Notes: generated from the sequence alone by a model not told the origin. Numbered from the stretch's first letter, positions 10,621 through 19,620 are shown. The stretch: DNA of 64,000 nt from Proteobacteria bacterium UBA2363 (GCA_002344355.1 DDTN01000046.1:62001-126000), one strand, 5' to 3'. Numbers and translations: made by a program.

Positions 10621-11628
10621 TCAGGACAGCCGTTCGGCCAGGGCCTGCGCGAAGCGCGCGGTGCTGCCGTCGCCGCCGAGGTCGGGGGTGACCCGGTCCT
10701 TGGCCTGGAGGGTGGCGCGGATCGCGCCGCGCAGGCGGTTGCCCTGCTCCGGCTGGCCCAGGTGGTCGAGCATCATGGCCGCGGCCAGCAGCAGCGCGCA
10801 GGGATTGGCGACGCCCTTGCCGGCGATGTCCGGCGCCGAGCCGTGCACGGCCTCGAAGATCGCCGCCTCGGCGCCGATGTTCGCGCCCGGGGCCAGGCCC
10901 AGCCCGCCGACCAGGCCGGCGCACAGGTCGGAGATGATGTCGCCGAACAGGTTGGTGGTGACGATGACGTCGAACTGCTCCGGATCCATCACCAGCTGCA
11001 TGCAGGTGTTGTCGACGATCATCTCCCGGCATTCGATCTGCGGGTATTCGCGGGCGATCTCGCGGGCCACGTTCAGGAACAGGCCCGACGTGGTCTTCAT
11101 GATGTTGGCCTTGTGCACCACGGTCACCCGGCGCCGGCCGGCCGTGCGGGCCAGCTCGAACGCGTAGCGCACGATCCGCTCGGAGCCGCGACGGGTCACC
11201 CGGATCAGCGACTGCGCGGACTGCCCGTCGGGCGAGAGCACCTGCCCCTCGGCGCCGTAGGCGCCTTCGGTGTTCTCGCGCACGGTGACGATGTCGATGC
11301 CGTCATAGCGCGCCCGGGTGCCGGGAAAGGTGATCGCCGGGCGCACGTTCGCGTACAGGTCGAAGCGCTTGCGCAGCTCGACGTTGATCGAGCTGAAGCC
11401 CTCGCCGACCGGCGTCGTCAGCGGCCCCTTCAGCGCAACGCGGTGACGGCCGATCGCCTCGAGGGTGGCGGCCGGCAGCAGGCTGCCGCTGGTCTGAAGC
11501 GCGGACATACCCGCCTCGACGAACTCGTAGTCGAGGCCGGCCCCCAGCGCATCGAGCACGTGCAGGGTGGCGTCCATGATCTCGGGACCGATTCCGTCAC
11601 CCTTGATGACGGCGATGCTGTGCGACAT
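10621..11628 (-). CDS. NAD-dependent isocitrate dehydrogenase
   Basis: Oxidative decarboxylation of isocitrate to 2-oxoglutarate in the TCA cycle. The 335-residue protein belongs to the short beta-decarboxylating dehydrogenase branch: IAVIKGDGIGPEI at the N terminus, RENTEGAYGAEGQ (substrate Arg and phosphate loop), the metal-binding segment NLFGDIISDLCAGLVGG and the NAD loop EAVHGSAPDIAGKGVANP. The ATG follows GGAG by 7 bases. Isopropylmalate or homoisocitrate dehydrogenases are close relatives, but RENTEGAYG with this short length fits the NAD-type isocitrate enzyme common in xanthomonads. It stands alone, without leu genes nearby. Confidence 0.85.
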   Translation of the reverse strand: MSHSIAVIKGDGIGPEIMDATLHVLDALGAGLDYEFVEAGMSALQTSGSLLPAATLEAIGRHRVALKGPLTTPVGEGFSSINVELRKRFDLYANVRPAITFPGTRARYDGIDIVTVRENTEGAYGAEGQVLSPDGQSAQSLIRVTRRGSERIVRYAFELARTAGRRRVTVVHKANIMKTTSGLFLNVAREIAREYPQIECREMIVDNTCMQLVMDPEQFDVIVTTNLFGDIISDLCAGLVGGLGLAPGANIGAEAAIFEAVHGSAPDIAGKGVANPCALLLAAAMMLDHLGQPEQGNRLRGAIRATLQAKDRVTPDLGGDGSTARFAQALAERLS

Positions 11629-11773
11629 GGGAATCTCCGGGAGGGGGCGGCGGAACCGGGCGGCCCGGGCAAGCCCGCCCCGGACCCGGGGCGACCGGAC
11701 CCGTGGCCGGGGCGCCAAGCCGGTCATTATGGCGCATGCGGCGACTGCGGCCCACCGCGACGCCGGCCGGCGC

Positions 11774-12160
11774 TCAACCGTCGGCCGCTTCCGTGGCGGC
11801 GGACGCCGCATCCGCGGCGCCGGCCTCGAGCGCGTCCAGGAAATCGACCGCGCGGCGCAGGTGCGGGATGACGATGCTGCCCCCGACCACCAGGCCCACC
11901 GAGAAGACCTCGAACAGGGCGTCGCGGTCCACCCCGGCCTCGTGGCACTTGCCGATGTGGTAGGCGATGCAGTCGTCGCAGCGCAGGACCAGGGAGGCGA
12001 CCAGGCCCAGCATCTCCTTGGTCCGGACGTCGAGCACGCCTTCGCGGTAGGTCTGGGTGTCGAGCGCGAAGAACCGGCGCACCACCTGGTTGTCGTGGCC
12101 GAGGATGCGCTCGTTGAGGCGCTGCCGGAACGCCGCGAACTCGGTCGCGCGATCGCTCAT
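11774..12160 (-). CDS. Carboxymuconolactone decarboxylase/AhpD-like protein
   Basis: A 128-residue, probably all-helical protein with the family's redox motif Cys61-x-x-Cys64-x-x-x-His68 (CDDCIAYH), as in AhpD alkylhydroperoxidases. The middle has VRTKEMLGLVASLVLR, a typical lead into the motif. It overlaps the glutaredoxin gene by 4 bases (ATGA), which supports a thiol-redox role. The Ala-rich C-terminal tail is probably disordered. The exact peroxide or reductant partner cannot be read from sequence. Confidence 0.88.
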   Translation of the reverse strand: MSDRATEFAAFRQRLNERILGHDNQVVRRFFALDTQTYREGVLDVRTKEMLGLVASLVLRCDDCIAYHIGKCHEAGVDRDALFEVFSVGLVVGGSIVIPHLRRAVDFLDALEAGAADAASAATEAADG

Positions 12161-12417
12161 GCCTGGTCCTCCAGGATGCGTGCCAGCGCGCCGCTGCGCT
12201 CGGCGGCGACCAGGTCGTCGAAGCCGCCGACATGGACGTCGCCGAAGAAGATCTGGGGCACGCTGGTGCGCTGGCTGCGCTCGAGCATCTCGCGCCGGCG
12301 ATCGGCGTCGAGGTCGATGCGCACCTCCTCGTAGCCGATGCCCTTGCTGCGCAGGAAGTTCTTGGCGGCGACGCAGTATGGACAGATCGCGGAGGTGTAG
12401 ACGGTGGCGTTGCGCAT
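12157..12417 (-). CDS. grxC: Glutaredoxin 3 (GrxC type)
   Basis: An 86-residue class I dithiol glutaredoxin with active site Cys12-Pro-Tyr-Cys15 and the cis-proline TSVPQIF that positions glutathione, followed by GGFDDL. It reduces disulfides and glutathionylated proteins in the cytoplasm. It is the first gene of a two-gene unit with the AhpD-like protein. SecB often follows GrxC in gammaproteobacteria but is not here. Confidence 0.93.
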   Translation of the reverse strand: MRNATVYTSAICPYCVAAKNFLRSKGIGYEEVRIDLDADRRREMLERSQRTSVPQIFFGDVHVGGFDDLVAAERSGALARILEDQA

Positions 12418-12509
12418 GTCGGCGGGCAGGTGGCGGTCGGATCGGGTGCGACCAGCATAGTGGCTGGCCCGCGGCGCCGGCAGCGGCCGTGCCCGCCGGG
12501 GGGGGCGGC

Positions 12510-12920
12510 TCAGATGCAGCTGGCCGGCCGCGGCAGCCCGGCGTAGCGGGCGGCCTGCTTGGCCGGCCCCTGCGGGAACAGCCGGTACAGCAGCCGGCTG
12601 TCGGCGCGCCCGGCGCCCAGCACCGGCGCCAGTTCGCGCACCAGCACGCGCATCGCCGGGCTGCGGCCGTGCCGGCCGTGCCAGTCGCGCAGGAAGTCGA
12701 TCACCTGCCAGTGCGCCGGCGTCAGGGCCAGGCCGTCGGCCGCGGCCATGGCCTGCGCCAGCGCCGGATGCCAGGCACCGGGATCGACCAGATGCCCGCC
12801 CCGATCCACCGCCACACGGTGGCCGGCCAGCTCGCGCCAGGTGGCGCCGGCGTCCGGATGAACCGGGCCGAACCGGGCGGAACCGCCGCCCCCCGGCGGG
12901 GTCTGACCCGACCCGGCCAC
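12510..12920 (-). CDS. tusE: TusE/DsrC-family sulfurtransferase
   Basis: TusE passes persulfide sulfur from TusBCD to MnmA for 2-thiouridine in tRNA wobble positions. The 136-residue product has LTPAHWQVIDFLRDW, MRVLVREL, SRLLYRLFPQGPAKQAARYAGLP and the essential penultimate Cys (PRPASCI at the end). The N terminus is about 20 residues longer than usual if the GTG at 12918-12920 is used. A GTG at VAVDRGG would instead make it too short, so the long form is kept with caution. The start lies 16 bases from the divergent bepA start, so the two promoters must overlap. Confidence 0.85.
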   Translation of the reverse strand: MAGSGQTPPGGGGSARFGPVHPDAGATWRELAGHRVAVDRGGHLVDPGAWHPALAQAMAAADGLALTPAHWQVIDFLRDWHGRHGRSPAMRVLVRELAPVLGAGRADSRLLYRLFPQGPAKQAARYAGLPRPASCI

Positions 12921-12930
12921 CGGTTATGAT
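12903..12930 (+). promoter_or_regulatory. Promoter of bepA, probably giving a leaderless mRNA
   Basis: CTGACC (12903-12908), a 16-base spacer and TATGAT (12925-12930) form a sigma-70-like promoter. The GTG of bepA starts only 6 bases after the -10 hexamer, so transcription would begin at or beside the start codon and no ribosome-binding site exists. The element also covers the start codon of tusE on the other strand. Confidence 0.6.
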
Positions 12931-12936
12931 CCCGCC

Positions 12937-14454
12937 GTGCGAATCTTCATCGTGCTCATTGTAGGCCTGCTCGCCGCCGGCGGCGGCGCCGGCGCCGTGC
13001 GCGGCCAGGGCAGCGTCAACCTGCCCGACCTCGGCTCGTCGGCGGAGGCGATCGCCTCGCCCCAGGAAATGCGCCGTTTCGGTCGGCAGATGCTCGGCTC
13101 GTTCCGCCAGGCCGGGCTGCTGTTCGACGACCCGCTGCTGGACGAATACATCGAGACCCTCGGCTTCCGGCTGGTGGCCCACGCCAACCGCCCGGACCAC
13201 CACTTCCGGTTCTTCCTGATCCGGGACCGCAACGTCAACGCCTTCGCCGCGCCCGGCGGCTACATCGGCACCTATGCCGGCCTGGTCATGATGACCGAGT
13301 CCGAGGACGAGCTGGCGGCGGTGATCGCCCACGAGATCGCCCACATCACCCAGCACCATGCCCTGCGCGGCTACGAGTCGGCCAGCAAGGCCTCGATCCC
13401 GATCATGATCGGCATGCTGGCCGCGCTGGTCGCCGCCAGCCAGGCGGGCGGCGCGCAGGCCGGGGAGGCGGCGCAGGCGGCCATCGTCAGCGGCATGGGC
13501 CTGATGCAGCAGCTGCAGATCAACTACACCCGGAGCAACGAGTACGAGGCCGACCGGATCGGGATCCAGACCCTCGCCCAGGCCGGCTTCGATCCCCTGG
13601 GCATGGCAGACGTGTTCGGCCGCATGGGCCGCCAGGCGCGCAACTACGGCCTGTCGCCCCCGGAGATCCTGCGCACCCACCCGTTCGAGTCGACCCGCAT
13701 CGCCGAGGCCAAAGCCAGGGCCGAGGAGGCGGCCCGGCGCAGCGAGCGCATCACGCCCCCCGATCCGGCCGGCCAGCGCTCCCTGGACAACCGCTTCGAG
13801 CTGTTCCGCGAGCGCATGCGCGTGCTGCTGGCGCCGGCCGGCGAGAACCAGCTGGCCCGCTACCGCGAGCAGGTCGCGCGCGCGCCGGACGATCCCTTCC
13901 AGCGCTACGGTCTGGCGCTGGTGCTGGCCCGCCAGGAAGCCTGGCGCGAGGCCGAAGAGCTGGCGCAGGCGCTGCTCCAGGCGCACCCGGACACCCTGGC
14001 GTTCTCGCTGCTGCTGGCCGACATCGAGGGCCGCACCGGCCGCGAGGCCGAGGCGCTCGCCCGCTACCAGGCGCTCGACGGGCGCCATCCCGACCGCGCG
14101 GCGGTGCTGGCGCCCTACGCCGAACTGCTCCTGCGCAAGGGCGACGCCGGCCAGGCCCGGATCGCCGCCAGGCTGCTGCGGCCCCTGATCGACCGCGACA
14201 CCGACCATGCCCAGCTCTATGCCCTGGTCGGGCGCGCCTACGAACTCGCCGGCGAGCCGATCCGGGCCGCGGAGGCGCATGCCCTGTCGGCGGCCTACAA
14301 CGGCCGGTTCGAGGATTCCATGGTGCAGTTCGAGCGCCTGCAGCGGCGCGACGACCTCGATTACTACCAGCGCGCCAGGGTCGAGGCCCGGATCACGGAA
14401 CTGACGCCGATCGTCCTCGAGGTGCGCCGGCGCGGCGACCGCGGCACCGGCTGA
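12937..14454 (+). CDS. bepA: Periplasmic M48 metalloprotease/chaperone BepA
   Basis: BepA works with the BAM complex and degrades misassembled outer-membrane proteins such as LptD. The 505-residue protein starts with a signal peptide (MRIFIVLIVGLLAAGGGAGA). The M48 zinc site HEIAH (132-136) follows VIA, and the third ligand is in NEYEADRIG at about 203. A C-terminal TPR region begins near residue 300 (LARYREQVARAPDDPFQRYG). E. coli BepA is 487 residues. The GTG start is fixed by the signal peptide. Confidence 0.95.
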   Translation: MRIFIVLIVGLLAAGGGAGAVRGQGSVNLPDLGSSAEAIASPQEMRRFGRQMLGSFRQAGLLFDDPLLDEYIETLGFRLVAHANRPDHHFRFFLIRDRNVNAFAAPGGYIGTYAGLVMMTESEDELAAVIAHEIAHITQHHALRGYESASKASIPIMIGMLAALVAASQAGGAQAGEAAQAAIVSGMGLMQQLQINYTRSNEYEADRIGIQTLAQAGFDPLGMADVFGRMGRQARNYGLSPPEILRTHPFESTRIAEAKARAEEAARRSERITPPDPAGQRSLDNRFELFRERMRVLLAPAGENQLARYREQVARAPDDPFQRYGLALVLARQEAWREAEELAQALLQAHPDTLAFSLLLADIEGRTGREAEALARYQALDGRHPDRAAVLAPYAELLLRKGDAGQARIAARLLRPLIDRDTDHAQLYALVGRAYELAGEPIRAAEAHALSAAYNGRFEDSMVQFERLQRRDDLDYYQRARVEARITELTPIVLEVRRRGDRGTG

Positions 14455-14484
14455 CCGCAAGCGGCACGGCGACGCCGGTGGCGC

Positions 14485-14519
14485 ATGTCACCGGGCTGTC
14501 ATACAACCGACGCAATAAT
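14485..14519 (+). promoter_or_regulatory. PhoB box and promoter of phoBR
   Basis: Two direct half-sites, ATGTCACCGGG and CTGTCATACAA, carry TGTCA at 14486 and 14497, an 11-base pitch exactly as PhoB dimers require. A -10-like AATAAT (14514-14519) follows 7 bases later. This replaces a sigma-70 -35 element and implies autoregulation of phoBR under phosphate limitation. The transcript would have a leader of about 25-30 bases before phoB. Confidence 0.8.
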
Positions 14520-14552
14520 GCCGCCGTTGTCCCAGCCAGGCACGCCGGATCC

Positions 14553-15242
14553 ATGCAGAAGCGCATCCTGATCGTCGAAGACGAACCCGCGATCCGCGAC
14601 ATGGTCGCGTTCGCGCTGCGCAAGGCCGGGCTCGACGCGGTCCATGCCGGCGATGCCCGCGCCGCCCAGGAGGCGATCATGGAGAAGGTGCCCGACCTGA
14701 TCCTGCTCGACTGGATGCTGCCGGGCCAGAGCGGCCTGGACCTGGCGCGCCGGCTGCGCCGCGAGGACCTGACCCGGGAAATCCCGATCATCATGCTCAC
14801 CGCACGGGGCGAGGAGAACGATCGCGTCAGCGGCCTGGAATCCGGCGTCGACGACTACGTGGTCAAGCCGTTCTCGGCACGCGAGCTGGTGGCGCGGATC
14901 AAGGCGGTGATGCGGCGCAGCCAGGCCGAGGACGAGCGCGGCTCGGTGGAACTTGGCGAGCTGCGCATCGACGGCGCGGCGCACCGGGTGTTCGCCAACG
15001 ACACGCCGGTGCAGATCGGCCCGACCGAGTACCGCCTGCTGCACTTCTTCATGACCCACCCGGAGCGGGTCTACTCGCGCGGCCAGCTCCTCGACCACGT
15101 CTGGGGCGGCAACGTCTACGTCGAGGAGCGGACCGTCGACGTCCACATCAGGCGCCTGCGCAAGACCCTGGAGCCGCACCGCCTCGACGCCATGGTGCAG
15201 ACCGTGCGCGGCGCCGGCTACCGATTCTCGACGTCGTACTGA
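14553..15242 (+). CDS. phoB: Phosphate regulon response regulator PhoB
   Basis: A 229-residue OmpR-family regulator. The receiver domain has acidic pocket Glu9-Asp10, phospho-acceptor Asp53 (LLDWMLPG), Thr in MLTARG and Lys in VVKPFSARELVARI. The winged-helix DNA-binding domain ends with the recognition segment VEERTVDVHIRRLRKTLEP. The start is the ATG before QKRILIVEDE, which gives the normal PhoB length; a longer upstream frame would place codons inside the PhoB box. Its kinase PhoR follows after 156 bases, a gap with a GGTGGCGGC simple repeat. Confidence 0.96.
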   Translation: MQKRILIVEDEPAIRDMVAFALRKAGLDAVHAGDARAAQEAIMEKVPDLILLDWMLPGQSGLDLARRLRREDLTREIPIIMLTARGEENDRVSGLESGVDDYVVKPFSARELVARIKAVMRRSQAEDERGSVELGELRIDGAAHRVFANDTPVQIGPTEYRLLHFFMTHPERVYSRGQLLDHVWGGNVYVEERTVDVHIRRLRKTLEPHRLDAMVQTVRGAGYRFSTSY

Positions 15243-15398
15243 CGCCGGATGGAACGGCCTGCGGCCCCGGCCCGGCCGGGGGCGGCAACCAGCATCCGCC
15301 GACGGCGGTGGCGGCGGTGGCGGCGGTCGCGCCGCCCGGGCGCCGGCCACCGCGCGCCCGGCGGCACCGCACCGGGCTGACGGGCTAATCTGCCGGCC

Positions 15399-16727
15399 AT
15401 GCACGAGCGCCTCGAACGCGTCTGGACCCGCCTGCTCGGGCGCACGCTCGCCCTGCTGGCGCTGGCGACGCTGGCCGGCGCCCTGGCCGGCCATGCCTGG
15501 GCGGCCCTGGCGGCCGCCCTCGCCCTGGTGCTGGCCTACACGCTGGCCAAGCTGTACCGGCTGCATGCCTGGCTGCTGTCCCGGCGCCAGCAGCCGCCGC
15601 CCGAGCAGTACGGGCTATGGTACGAGCTGCATGCCCTGCTCCGGCGCCGCAAGCGCGACGAGCGCCGTCGCCAGCGCCGCCTGCTGGCCCTGCTGGCCAC
15701 CTTCCGGGAGGGCGCCGAGGCCCTGCCGGATGCCCTCATCTACCTCAGCGAGGACTTCCGGATCCTCTGGTTCAACCCGGCCGCCACCCGCCTTGCCGGG
15801 CTCAGCCACCCGCGCGACATCGGCGTCGGCGTCACCCACCTGCTGCGCTCGCCGAAAGTCTCCGACTGGCTTGCCGGCGGCGCCGCCGAGCCGCTGTTCG
15901 ACATCCCGGCGCCGGACGACGAGTCGCGCCGGCTGAGCTTCCGGCTGATCCGCTACGGACATGCCGGGCGGCAACTGCTGATCATCCGCGACATCAGCCA
16001 GCTGATGCGCCTGGAGCAGGTCCGGCGGGACTTCGTGGCCAACGTCTCCCACGAGCTGCGGACGCCGCTCACGGTCCTGCACGGCTATCTGGACCTGCTC
16101 GATCCCGAGGATGCGCCGGGCCTGGCGCCCATGCTGGTGGAGATGCGCACGCAGTCGCTGCGCATGGCGCAGATCGTCGAGGACCTGCTGACCCTGTCGC
16201 GGCTGGAGGCGGGCAGCGCCGTCGACGACGACCGCGTGGCCATGGACGGCATGCTGAGGACCCTGCGCCGCGAGGCCGAGGCGCTGAGCCAGGGCCGGCA
16301 CACGGTGGAGGCGGAGAACGCCCTGCCCGCCGACCTGGTCGGATCCGCGAAGGAGCTGCACAGCGCGTTCTCCAACCTGGTCAGCAATGCCGTGCGCTAC
16401 ACGCCGGCGGGCGGCCGCATCGCCATCCACTGGCGCGGCCATCCCGGCGGCGGCGCGGTCCTGGAGGTCGTCGACACCGGCCAGGGCATCGCCGCGCAGC
16501 ACATCCCGCGCATCACCGAGCGCTTCTATCGCGTCTCCAACAGCCGCTCCCGCGACTCCGGGGGAACCGGCCTGGGCCTGGCCATCGTCAAGCACGTGCT
16601 GGCGCTGCACCAGGCGCGGCTGGAGATCGCCAGCGAGCCGGGCAAGGGCAGCCGGTTCGCCTGCGTGTTCGGCCCGGAACGGGTCCAGCCCAGCCTGGCC
16701 CGCGCCGGCGCGGGGACCGGCGCCTGA
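15399..16727 (+). CDS. phoR: Phosphate regulon sensor histidine kinase PhoR
   Basis: A 442-residue inner-membrane kinase. Two hydrophobic segments lie at about 15-50, followed by a basic stretch, a PAS domain (LPDALIYLSEDFRILWFN) at about 108-200 and the HisKA domain with phospho-His218 in FVANVSHELRTPL. The ATPase domain shows SNLVSNAVRYTP, DTGQGI and GTGLGLAIVK. It phosphorylates PhoB when the PstSCAB-PhoU complex signals low phosphate. That operon is at 55196-59586 in this window. Confidence 0.96.
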   Translation: MHERLERVWTRLLGRTLALLALATLAGALAGHAWAALAAALALVLAYTLAKLYRLHAWLLSRRQQPPPEQYGLWYELHALLRRRKRDERRRQRRLLALLATFREGAEALPDALIYLSEDFRILWFNPAATRLAGLSHPRDIGVGVTHLLRSPKVSDWLAGGAAEPLFDIPAPDDESRRLSFRLIRYGHAGRQLLIIRDISQLMRLEQVRRDFVANVSHELRTPLTVLHGYLDLLDPEDAPGLAPMLVEMRTQSLRMAQIVEDLLTLSRLEAGSAVDDDRVAMDGMLRTLRREAEALSQGRHTVEAENALPADLVGSAKELHSAFSNLVSNAVRYTPAGGRIAIHWRGHPGGGAVLEVVDTGQGIAAQHIPRITERFYRVSNSRSRDSGGTGLGLAIVKHVLALHQARLEIASEPGKGSRFACVFGPERVQPSLARAGAGTGA

Positions 16728-16851
16728 ACGCTGAACGGCGCGCATCGACGGCGCCGGCGGCGACCTGGCGCGGCGCCGGCGACTCGGCGCCCGTGGAACA
16801 ATGGCGCCTTCCAGGATCCGTCCCCGCTGCCGCCCCGAGGCGCCCGAGACC

Positions 16852-18939
16852 ATGAACCAGCACCGTGCCGAGGACGTCGCCATCGACCTGCGCGACCCCG
16901 CGCTCTACATCAACCGCGAACTGTCGCAGCTGGAGTTCAACCACCGGGTTCTGGCGCAGGCGCAGGATCCTTCGGTGCCGCTGCTGGAGCGCCTGCGCTT
17001 CCTGTGCATCACCTGCACCAACCTCGACGAGTTCTTCGAGATCCGCGCCGCGACCGTGCTCGAGCAGAAGGCGCTGGGCGTGCCGGCGGTCGGTCCCGAC
17101 GGCTTCTCGCCGGACGAGTTGCTGGGCAGGATCCGCGAGCGCGCGCTGGAACTCGTGGACGCCCAGTACCGGCTCTGGAACGAGGTGCTGCTGCCGGAAC
17201 TGGCCGCCCACGAAATCAAGGTCCTCGGGCGCGACGTCTGGAACGCCCGCCAGCGGCGCTGGCTGAACGACTATTTCCGCGCCGAGATCCTGCCGGTGCT
17301 GTCGCCGCTGGGCCTGGACCCGGCCCATCCGTTCCCGCGCATCCTCAACAAGAGCCTCAACTTCGCGGTGTCCCTGAAGGGCAAGGACGCCTTCGGACGT
17401 CCGGCCGGCATGGCCCTGGTCCGCGCGCCCCGCTCGCTGCCGCGGGTGTTCCGGCTGCCCGCCGGCATCGCCGGCGGCGAGAACATCTTCGTCACCCTGG
17501 CCGCGGTGCTCGCCGAGTTCATGGACGAGCTGTTCCCCGGTCTGCAGGTCAGGGGCTCCTACCAGTTCCGGGTGACCCGCAACGGCGAGCTGTTCGTCGA
17601 CGAGGACGATGCCGAGAACCTGGCCCACGCGCTGAAGGACGAGCTGCGCGAGCGCGGCTACGCGCGCGCGGTACGCCTGGAGATCGCCCAGTCGTGCCCG
17701 CGCGAGATCGCCAGTTTCCTGACCGGGCATTTCGAGCTGGACGAGCAGGCCGTGTACCGCTGCGACGGCCCGGTCAACCTCAACCGCATGGCCGCCGTCT
17801 ACGACATGGTCAGCCGGCCCGAGCTCAAGTACCCGAAGTTCCAGCCCCGGATCGCCATCGATCCCGGCGACGACGGCAGCCTGTTCGACGACATCGCCCG
17901 CGCCGACACGCTGCTGCACCATCCGTTCGACAGCTTCGCGACCGTCGTCGAGCTGCTCCGCGAGGCCGCCCACGACCCGCACGTGCTGGCCATCAAGCAG
18001 ACCCTGTACCGGGCCGGCGTCGATTCGCCCATCGTCCAGAACCTGGTCGAGGCGGCGCGCAACGGCAAGGAGGTCACCGTCGTCATCGAGCTGCGCGCGC
18101 GCTTCGACGAGGAGGCCAACATCGCCCTGGCCAACCGCCTGCAGGAGGCCGGCGTCCAGGTGGTCTACGGCGTGGTCGGCTTCAAGACCCATGCCAAGCT
18201 GATGCTGATCGTCCGCCGCGAGGCCGAGGGGCTGCGCCGCTACCTGCACCTGGGCACCGGCAACTACCATCCCGGCACCGCCAAGGCCTACACCGACATC
18301 GGCCTGCTGACCTGCGATGCCGACCTCGCGGAGGACGCCGGCAAGCTGTTCCAGCAGCTCTCCGGCCTGGGCTCGGTGATCCGCATGAAGCGGCTGCTGC
18401 AGTCGCCGTTCACCCTGCACAAGGCGATGCTGGCCAGGATCGGCCGCGAGGCCGCCAACGCCCGCGCCGGCCGGCCATCCGGCATCCGCGCCAAGATGAA
18501 CGCGCTCACCGAGCCGGCCATCATCGAGGCCCTGTACGCCGCCTCGCAGGCCGGCGTGCCGATCGAGCTGATCGTACGCGGCGCCTGCGCCCTTCGACCC
18601 GGCCTGCCGGGCATCTCCGAGGGCATCAGCGTGCGCTCCCTGGTCGGCCGCTTCCTGGAGCATTCTCGGGTCTACTGGTTCGCCAACGCCGGCGACCCGG
18701 AGGTGTTCGGCTCCAGCGCCGACTGGATGGAGCGCAACCTGCTGCGGCGGATCGAGGCGTGCTTCCCGATCCTGGACCCGGCGCTGGCCGCGCGGGTGGT
18801 CTCCGAATGCCTGGACAACTACCTGGCCGACAACAGCCAGGCCTGGCTGCTGCAGTCCGACGGCAGCTACCGCCGGATCACGCCCGGCGAGTCGATGCCG
18901 CACTCCGCCCAGTCGCACCTGCTGGCGCAGGTGCTCTAG
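16852..18939 (+). CDS. ppk1: Polyphosphate kinase 1
   Basis: Ppk1 makes long-chain polyphosphate from ATP at the membrane. At 695 residues it matches the family. The N-terminal domain begins YINRELSQLEFNHRVLAQA. The catalytic phospholipase-D-like half has the phospho-His447 in FKTHAKLML and the following HLGTGNYHPGTAKAYTDIGL segment. The start is the ATG of MNQHRAED. It follows phoBR by 124 bases on the same strand, so phosphate control is plausible, but no PhoB box is visible in front of ppk1 itself. Its TAG stop overlaps the stop of the converging cytochrome b561 gene. Confidence 0.96.
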   Translation: MNQHRAEDVAIDLRDPALYINRELSQLEFNHRVLAQAQDPSVPLLERLRFLCITCTNLDEFFEIRAATVLEQKALGVPAVGPDGFSPDELLGRIRERALELVDAQYRLWNEVLLPELAAHEIKVLGRDVWNARQRRWLNDYFRAEILPVLSPLGLDPAHPFPRILNKSLNFAVSLKGKDAFGRPAGMALVRAPRSLPRVFRLPAGIAGGENIFVTLAAVLAEFMDELFPGLQVRGSYQFRVTRNGELFVDEDDAENLAHALKDELRERGYARAVRLEIAQSCPREIASFLTGHFELDEQAVYRCDGPVNLNRMAAVYDMVSRPELKYPKFQPRIAIDPGDDGSLFDDIARADTLLHHPFDSFATVVELLREAAHDPHVLAIKQTLYRAGVDSPIVQNLVEAARNGKEVTVVIELRARFDEEANIALANRLQEAGVQVVYGVVGFKTHAKLMLIVRREAEGLRRYLHLGTGNYHPGTAKAYTDIGLLTCDADLAEDAGKLFQQLSGLGSVIRMKRLLQSPFTLHKAMLARIGREAANARAGRPSGIRAKMNALTEPAIIEALYAASQAGVPIELIVRGACALRPGLPGISEGISVRSLVGRFLEHSRVYWFANAGDPEVFGSSADWMERNLLRRIEACFPILDPALAARVVSECLDNYLADNSQAWLLQSDGSYRRITPGESMPHSAQSHLLAQVL

Positions 18940-19520
18940 CCGGGATCTTCCGTGCGGCCGCGCCCGCGGCCCCCGCCCGGCAGCATGCGCCGCAGGGTGT
19001 CGTCCCGGAACAGGACGTGGTGGGCCAGGGCGGCTGCGGCATGGATGCCGACCAGCAGATAGCCGGCATTGGCCAGCGTCTCGTGGAGATCCTTGAGGCG
19101 GTCGGCGAGTTGAGGGTCGGCCGCGACCAGTCCCGGGAGCGCCAGCCCCCAGAACGGGATGGCCTTGCCGGATGCGCTCAGCAGCAGCCAGCCCAGCAGC
19201 GGCATGGCCAGCAGCCAGGCGTACAGCAGCAGGTGGACGGCGCCTGCGGCCAGGTGCTGCCAGCGCGGCGGCGACGGCACGATCGGCGGCGCCGGACTGG
19301 CCCGGCGCGCCGCCAGCCGGACCAGGGTGATCGCCAGCACGCTCAGGCCCAGGGTGAAGTGCCAGGCCTTGAGCGCCTCCCGGGGGTCGCTGCCGCGCGG
19401 ATACAGCTCGCGCAGCTCGATGCAGGCGAACACCGCGATCACCAGCAGCAGGGTCAGCCAGTGCAGGGCGATGCGCAGCGGGTGGTAGCGGTCGCGATGC
19501 GAGGCGGCGGGGGCGGGCAT
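18936..19520 (-). CDS. Cytochrome b561-family membrane protein
   Basis: A 194-residue integral membrane protein with four hydrophobic segments and histidines placed for heme b binding: HWLTLLLVIAVF, HFTLGLSVLA, HLLLYAWLLAMPLLGW and GIHAAAALAHHVLFRDDTL. Bacterial b561 proteins (YodB/CybB type) carry electrons from quinol or superoxide to quinone. The ATG is chosen because GGAG lies 8 bases upstream; a longer frame adds 14 residues without support. The gene converges on ppk1 and the two stop codons share bases. Confidence 0.92.
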   Translation of the reverse strand: MPAPAASHRDRYHPLRIALHWLTLLLVIAVFACIELRELYPRGSDPREALKAWHFTLGLSVLAITLVRLAARRASPAPPIVPSPPRWQHLAAGAVHLLLYAWLLAMPLLGWLLLSASGKAIPFWGLALPGLVAADPQLADRLKDLHETLANAGYLLVGIHAAAALAHHVLFRDDTLRRMLPGGGRGRGRTEDPG

Positions 19521-19620
19521 GGCGCGGTCTCCGGGGGCTGCGCGCGCCATTCTGCGCCACACCCCGGCCGGGCGGCGGAACGCGAATCGAGTGCGTCCCT
19601 CCCCGGCCCGGCCGGACCGG

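Noticed and set aside
15300..15335. GGTGGCGGC array as a CRISPR or regulatory repeat
   Set aside because: It is a short simple-sequence run of the kind common in very GC-rich DNA, with no spacers.
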